Assembly (NCBI GenBank): GCA_902158745.1
Contig: CABGHH010000014.1
Coordinates: 1-18,516 of the forward strand
DNA: 18,516 bases
Source: Candidatus Methanolliviera sp. GoM_asphalt
GTDB lineage: Archaea > Halobacteriota > Methanoliparia > Methanoliparales > Methanoliparaceae
Reading direction: 5' to 3'
Part shown: piece by piece, positions 14,244 to 18,516 of the stretch
Layout: every line of letters starts with the position of its first letter
Numbering within the stretch: position 1 is the stretch's first letter
Notes under the pieces: model-generated
What the model saw: the letters and a program-made list of their open reading frames with translations, nothing else
Database searches by the model: none
What the model was told of the DNA's origin: nothing
Made by a program: the position numbers and the translations under genes

Positions 14244-15599
14244 ATGAAGACGAAGATCATATTAGATGAGGAAGAGATACCTAAAGAATGGTATAATATA
14301 CAAGCAGATCTGCATACGCCGTTGGATCCGGTAATAAACCCTGCTACGATGAAACCAGCAACACCAGATGATCTTAAGGCGATATTTCCGATGGAACTTA
14401 TAAAACAGGAGATGAGTACAGAGCGATGGATCCCGATACCTGAGGAGGTTAGAGATATCTACCGACTGTGGAGGCCAACGCCGTTATACAGGGCGCATCG
14501 CCTTGAGGAATATCTTAAGACGCCTGCGAAGATATACTATAAATGGGAGGGTGTATCTCCTCCGGGTAGCCATAAACCAAACACCGCGGTTCCACAGGCA
14601 TATTACAATATGAAGGAAGGGATTGAGAGAATATCAACCGAGACCGGAGCCGGTCAATGGGGATCTGCCCTTGCGTTTGGAACAAGGCTCTTTGACCTCG
14701 ATTGCACGGTATATATGGTTCGCGCGAGTTACGAACAGAAGCCGTATCGCAAGAGCATAATGCAGGCATGGGGCGCAGAATGCCTATCGAGTCCAACAGA
14801 CAGAACAAATTCCGGGAGGGCTGTTCTGGAGAAAGATCCAGATACGACGGGAAGCCTTGGAATATCCATCTCAGAGGCGGTTGAGGACGCAGCGACCCAC
14901 GATAATACAAATTACGCACTCGGTTCCGTGCTAAATCATGTCTGTATGCACCAGACGGTCGTGGGTCTGGAGGCGGAGAAGCAGTTTGAGCTGGCGGATG
15001 ATTATCCGGATGTTATCTTCGGATGCGTCGGCGGTGGATCAAACTTTTCAGGGGCATGTTTTCCGTTTGCAGGCGATAAGCTGAGAGGAGAGAAACCAGA
15101 TGTGAGGATCGTATCGTGCGAGCCAATGGCATGCCCGACATTGACGAAGGGATTATATGCCTATGATTTTGGGGATCAAGCCGGCTTAACACCTTTGATG
15201 AAGATGTTCACGCTGGGGCACGACTTCGTTCCTGCTCCGATTCACGCGGGTGGTTTAAGATATCATGCAGATGCTCCAATATTGTGCAAGCTCACACATG
15301 ATGGCGTGATGGATGCGGTCGCATATCATCAGAACGAGGTCTTCGATGCCGCCATTACATTTTCGAAGACCGAGGGAATCATTGTCGCACCAGAGGCAGC
15401 ACACTGCATAAAGGCAACGATAGATGAGGCTTTGAGGTGCAAAAAAGAAGGAAAGGAGGAGACTATATTTTTCAACAATTCTGGACATGGAAATTTCGAT
15501 TTGGCGGCTTATGATGCGTACTTCGACGGTAAACTTATCGACTATGAATATCCGGCAGAGTTGGTGAAACAATCGCTTGCGGGCCTATCAAAGATTTAA
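14244..15599 (+). CDS. trpB: Tryptophan synthase beta chain, TrpB2 type
   Basis: Product of 451 residues, longer than classic TrpB1 (about 400), as expected for TrpB2. PLP-dependent condensation of indole with serine (or a phosphorylated serine in some relatives) gives tryptophan. Lys111 in PPGSHKPNTA is the PLP lysine, TETGAGQWG at 132-140 the carboxylate-binding loop with its Glu-Thr-Gly-Ala-Gly core, and GCVGGGSNFSG at 260-270 the PLP-phosphate glycine loop. The long N-terminal extension (LHTPLDPVINPATMKP) is a TrpB2 mark. No trpA is adjacent; TrpB2 enzymes commonly work without the TrpA contact. It may recycle indole or be the main tryptophan synthase depending on whether a trpB1-trpA pair exists elsewhere. 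The NAD kinase gene follows 3 nt after its stop. Confidence 0.95.
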   Translation: MKTKIILDEEEIPKEWYNIQADLHTPLDPVINPATMKPATPDDLKAIFPMELIKQEMSTERWIPIPEEVRDIYRLWRPTPLYRAHRLEEYLKTPAKIYYKWEGVSPPGSHKPNTAVPQAYYNMKEGIERISTETGAGQWGSALAFGTRLFDLDCTVYMVRASYEQKPYRKSIMQAWGAECLSSPTDRTNSGRAVLEKDPDTTGSLGISISEAVEDAATHDNTNYALGSVLNHVCMHQTVVGLEAEKQFELADDYPDVIFGCVGGGSNFSGACFPFAGDKLRGEKPDVRIVSCEPMACPTLTKGLYAYDFGDQAGLTPLMKMFTLGHDFVPAPIHAGGLRYHADAPILCKLTHDGVMDAVAYHQNEVFDAAITFSKTEGIIVAPEAAHCIKATIDEALRCKKEGKEETIFFNNSGHGNFDLAAYDAYFDGKLIDYEYPAELVKQSLAGLSKI

Positions 15600-15602
15600 A
15601 CG

Positions 15603-16766
15603 ATGAAGAAGATAGGATTTCTGGTAAATCCAATCGCGGGTATGGGCGGTGCAGTTGGTCTCAAAGGCACAGACGGTGATGCCTTTGTAAAAGCTGTTAA
15701 CCTTGGAGCGAGACCAATAGCAAGCGAGAGAGCAAAGAGAGCATTACAAGATCTACATTTACGTTTAAGAGATGACGATCTTCTCATGCTCACCTGCTCC
15801 GACAGAATGGGAGAAGACGTGCTCAAAGAAACGGGGCTTTTATATAATATTGTCTATGATATTCATGGGAAGACAAGCGCCGCCGATACCAGGGAGGCAT
15901 GTAAACGTTTTTTAGCATCGGATGTGGATTTAGTTCTCTTCTGCGGGGGAGATGGGACTGCAAGGGATGTATATAGCGTGATAAGAACAGATATACCGAT
16001 GCTCGGCATACCGGCCGGTGTGAAGATGTATTCCGGAGTCTTCGCGATAGATCCTGTGGCAGTATGCGATCTCTTGGAAGATCTTTTCTCTCATCAAAAA
16101 GATAGCGACCTTGAGAGACCGCGCATCAAGATCAGAGATGCTGAAGTGATAGATATAGACGAGAATGCGTACAGAGATGGCACATTGAAGATGGAGGTAT
16201 TCGGCTATGCAAAGACTCCTTATAAGCCGACGCTCGTTCAGGGACGGAAGTTCGTATTCTACGGCGAGGATGAGGAAGTATCCAAAAAAGCGATAGGAAG
16301 GTTCGCGTCGGAGTTTATGAGAGATGGTTCTCTCTATATACTCGGTGCCGGGACGACGACGAAGGTAGTGGCGGACGCCCTAAATCTTAAAAAGACGTTG
16401 TTAGGCGTCGATGTAATAAAAGATGGAAGGTTGATCAAGAGCGATACAAACGAGAACGATCTTTTGAATATCTTGAAAGATGAGAAGAGCAAAAAGATAA
16501 TTGTTAGCCCGATAGGTGCCCAGGGATTCATCTTTGGGAGGGGGAATCAGCAGATCAGTTCAAAGGTGATAAGAAAAGTTGGGATAGAGAACGTGATCGT
16601 CATCGCAACACCGTACAAACTGGAGCAGACACCACACCTCTTCGTCGATACGGGAGATGCCGACCTCGACCGTTTATTTTCCGGTTGCATGAGTGTCGTG
16701 TGTGGGTACAGAATGGCACAGCGAAAGGAGGTGTTGGGTGCACGGAAAGTTCGTTCTCTTAAGTGA
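15603..16766 (+). CDS. ATP/polyphosphate-NAD kinase family protein (COG3199 type)
   Basis: Product of 387 residues, full length for the archaeal COG3199 group, a relative of NAD kinase with an AcoX-like C-terminus. MKKIGFLVNPIAGMGGAVGLKGTDG begins the protein; the NAD-kinase GGDGTA motif is at 115-120, and IPAGVKMYSGVFA at 136-148 matches the second nucleotide-site block. The C-terminal half has LGAGTTTKVVADAL and IVSPIGAQGFIFGRGNQQ, both typical of this family. The likely reaction is NAD to NADP using ATP or polyphosphate. It starts 3 nt after the trpB2 stop with no good ribosome site, so it probably depends on coupling with trpB2. Function is inferred from family motifs. Confidence 0.92.
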   Translation: MKKIGFLVNPIAGMGGAVGLKGTDGDAFVKAVNLGARPIASERAKRALQDLHLRLRDDDLLMLTCSDRMGEDVLKETGLLYNIVYDIHGKTSAADTREACKRFLASDVDLVLFCGGDGTARDVYSVIRTDIPMLGIPAGVKMYSGVFAIDPVAVCDLLEDLFSHQKDSDLERPRIKIRDAEVIDIDENAYRDGTLKMEVFGYAKTPYKPTLVQGRKFVFYGEDEEVSKKAIGRFASEFMRDGSLYILGAGTTTKVVADALNLKKTLLGVDVIKDGRLIKSDTNENDLLNILKDEKSKKIIVSPIGAQGFIFGRGNQQISSKVIRKVGIENVIVIATPYKLEQTPHLFVDTGDADLDRLFSGCMSVVCGYRMAQRKEVLGARKVRSLK

Positions 16767-16769
16767 TAG

Positions 16770-16920
16770 AAAGATTTAAGAATAGGTGAGGAATATGCAA
16801 GGCAGACCAACGCGGATCCGGGTTCATTAGCTTTGTACAATGAAAGATACGACTTTAAAGATAACGTCGGAGAATCTATAAGGAAAAGGATATTAAAGAT
16901 CGAGATAAAGGAGTTTTTAT
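16770..16920 (+). pseudogene. Possible broken or start-less small reading frame ahead of ilvD
   Basis: The 152-nt gap between the NAD kinase gene and ilvD holds a frame open for 49 codons. It ends at a TGA that overlaps the ilvD ATG (ATGA), the same coupling style as true gene pairs here. The product from about 16788 begins EEYARQTNADPGSLALYN and ends RKRILKIEIKEFL, with protein-like composition and no family I recognise. It has no ATG, GTG or early TTG start. A good ribosome site AGGTGAGG followed by ATG at 16795 lies one frame off and leads to only 11 codons (stop at 16828-16830). A single-base indel would join that start to the longer frame. It may therefore be a frameshifted small gene, a sequencing error, or chance. 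Confidence 0.35.
16907..16913 (+). promoter_or_regulatory. Ribosome-binding site of ilvD
   Basis: AAAGGAG lies 5 nt before the ATG at 16919. A TCTATAAGG box at about 16875-16883 could serve as a promoter giving a short leader that includes this site. Confidence 0.6.
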
Positions 16921-18516
16921 GAGAAGCAATGAGGCAAAGAAAGGGTTTATAAGAACACCACAGAGGTCTCTTTTAAAAGCGGATGGGTTAACTGATGATG
17001 ATCTCGATAAGCCGTTCGTTGGGATCGCAAATGCCTGGAATGAGATCGTTCCAGGTCATTTGCACTTAAGAGAGCTTGCCAAAGATATCAGAGATGGAAT
17101 ATGCGCAGGTGGAGGAGTACCGTTAGAATTTGGGACTATCGGTATATGCGATGGGATCGCGATGGGGCATGAAGGAATGAACTATTCCCTGCCATCTAGG
17201 GAGGTTATAGCTGACTCCGTCGAGCTGATGGTTCAGGCACACAGACTGGATGGCATCGTTCTCTTATGCAGTTGCGATAAGATAATTCCAGGAATGCTCA
17301 TGTCCGCCTTGAGGCTCGATATTCCTGCCGTCTTTGTTACGGGAGGTCCTATGCTTCCCGGATATTACGATGGAAGAGAGTTGACGTTCATATCTTCTCA
17401 TGAGGCGTTCACTAAATATAATAGAGGAGAGATAACAGAAGAAGAGCTTAAAGCAATAGAGGATGCCTGTGCGCCGAGTTGTGGAAGTTGCCAGGGACTC
17501 TACACCGCGAATACGATGTCCTGTATAACGGAAGTCCTCGGATTCTCGCTTCCCTACTGTGCGACCTCTCTGGCTGTCTCTTCTGAGAAAAGGAGAATAG
17601 CAAAGAAGAGCGGGGTAAGGATCGTTCAGATGATAAGAGAGGATTATAAACCGAGCGATTTCATATCCCTCGAATCATTCGAGAACGCAGTAACTCTGGA
17701 TATGTTACTCGGTGGTTCCACAAATACCGCACTCCACATACCTGCGATCGCGAACGAGGCAGGAATAAAGATCAATTTAAAGCTCTTCGATGAGATAGGG
17801 GAGAGAACACCTCATATATGTAGCTTGGATCCGAGTGGAGCATATACGATGAAAGATCTCCACGAGGCGGGAGGAATGCCCGCCGTTCTGAAGAGAGCAG
17901 TCTCTCTATTTAAAGATACGAAGAATGTCTCCGGATATAGCATAAGTGAGATAGCAAAAGATGCAAAGATTGTCAGAGAGGATGTCATAAGACCACTCGA
18001 CAAACCATATCATAAGACCGGTGGATTGAAGATTCTATACGGAAATTTGGCCGAGAGAGGATCAGTCGTTAAAACCGCCGCCGTAGATGAGAAGATGTTG
18101 AGATTTAAGGGAAGAGCGATCGTCTTTGACTCGGAGCGAGAGGCGATGAATGCAATATTGGGTCAAAAGGTAAGAGAAGGTGATGTAGTCGTCATAAGAT
18201 ATGTTGGGCCAAAGGGAGCTCCTGGGATGCCCGAGATGCTCGACCCGACCTCCGCTGTTTCTGCGATGGGACTAAACAAATCGGTGGCGCTGATCACAGA
18301 TGGAAGATTCTCAGGCGGAACGAAGGGACCATGTATAGGACATATCTCACCTGAGGCACAGGAAGGCGGGATAATCGCACTATTGAGAGATGGAGATATC
18401 ATCGATATCGATATTTCGGGGGGAAGAATAGATGTGGAGCTTGGTGAAGAGGAGATCGAGAAGCGAAGAGGAGAATGGAAGCCACTAAAAAAGAAGTTGA
18501 AAGGATATTTAGCAAG
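16919..18516 (+). CDS. ilvD: Dihydroxy-acid dehydratase, 3' end outside the window
   Basis: Partial: 532 codons are present out of a usual 550 or so, so only about the last 15-20 residues are missing. The enzyme dehydrates 2,3-dihydroxy-isovalerate and -methylvalerate in valine, isoleucine and leucine synthesis, using an Fe-S cluster and Mg2+. The N-terminus RTPQRSLLKADGLTDDDLDKP is typical. TIGICDGIAMGHEGM is at about 73-87, Cys119 lies in SCDKIIPGM, and Cys184, Cys188 and Cys191 in CAPSCGSCQGLYTAN include the cluster cysteine. GGSTNT and, near the end, ITDGRFSGGTKGPCIGHISPEA complete the family set. The motif order matches methanogen IlvD proteins as I recall them. The start at 16919 is fixed by AAAGGAG 5 nt upstream and by homology from the first residues. 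Confidence 0.96.
   Translation, partial: MRSNEAKKGFIRTPQRSLLKADGLTDDDLDKPFVGIANAWNEIVPGHLHLRELAKDIRDGICAGGGVPLEFGTIGICDGIAMGHEGMNYSLPSREVIADSVELMVQAHRLDGIVLLCSCDKIIPGMLMSALRLDIPAVFVTGGPMLPGYYDGRELTFISSHEAFTKYNRGEITEEELKAIEDACAPSCGSCQGLYTANTMSCITEVLGFSLPYCATSLAVSSEKRRIAKKSGVRIVQMIREDYKPSDFISLESFENAVTLDMLLGGSTNTALHIPAIANEAGIKINLKLFDEIGERTPHICSLDPSGAYTMKDLHEAGGMPAVLKRAVSLFKDTKNVSGYSISEIAKDAKIVREDVIRPLDKPYHKTGGLKILYGNLAERGSVVKTAAVDEKMLRFKGRAIVFDSEREAMNAILGQKVREGDVVVIRYVGPKGAPGMPEMLDPTSAVSAMGLNKSVALITDGRFSGGTKGPCIGHISPEAQEGGIIALLRDGDIIDIDISGGRIDVELGEEEIEKRRGEWKPLKKKLKGYLA

Noticed and set aside
16795..16830. An ilv leader peptide/attenuator ahead of ilvD
   Set aside because: The 11-codon product has only one Ile and one Val codon and no Leu, no terminator-antiterminator hairpins are visible, and ribosome-mediated attenuation of this type is not established in archaea.
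1..18516. CRISPR arrays, insertion sequences, inteins or defence islands
   Set aside because: No regularly spaced repeats, transposase motifs or terminal repeats were seen, and MCM and GyrB have normal lengths with uninterrupted motifs, so no intein is present.

Overview
The window is archaeal chromosome, most likely from a euryarchaeon in or near the methanogen/Archaeoglobi/ANME part of the tree. It carries an MCM replicative helicase, the RNA polymerase subunit Rpo11 (RpoL), the exosome cap subunit Csl4, an archaeal-type DUF99 protein, a TrpB2-type tryptophan synthase, a two-gene SufCB (SMS-type) Fe-S assembly pair and a bacterial-derived DNA gyrase B. TATA boxes about 25 nt ahead of start codons (leaderless style) and GGTGAT/GGAGG ribosome sites also fit. 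I cannot assign a genus. The gene order is dense and looks like core genome: I see no insertion sequence, phage gene, CRISPR array, tRNA or rRNA.

Layout. (1) 23-3032, plus strand: a two-domain protein (transglutaminase-like front, ATC-hydrolase/V4R-like back), then sufC and sufB. (2) 3040-4942, minus strand: a Zn-ribbon membrane protein (DUF2116), a DUF362 double-[4Fe-4S] protein and an AMMECR1 protein. The last converges on sufB with only 7 nt between the stop codons. (3) 5043-13556, minus strand: a nine-gene train, read METTL5-like rRNA methyltransferase > csl4 > rpoL > DUF99 > ACT-domain protein > Lrp-type regulator > class I aminotransferase > gyrB > mcm. Many junctions overlap by 1-4 nt or abut directly, so much of it is probably one transcript. 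(4) 13615-18516, plus strand: a NadR-like P-loop protein, TrpB2, a COG3199-type NAD kinase, a small possibly broken reading frame, and ilvD cut by the window end.

Functionally the minus-strand train joins transcription, RNA decay and rRNA modification (rpoL, csl4, METTL5-like), amino-acid sensing and metabolism (ACT protein, Lrp, aminotransferase) and DNA topology and replication (gyrB, mcm). The plus-strand right arm is amino-acid and cofactor biosynthesis (Trp, NADP, branched-chain amino acids). The best leads are the fused transglutaminase/ATC-hydrolase-like protein next to the SufCB pair, gyrB without an adjacent gyrA and coupled to an aminotransferase, a long imperfect inverted repeat between gyrB and mcm, and a frame-broken small coding stretch directly ahead of ilvD. 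I did not find a clear novel defence or mobile system.
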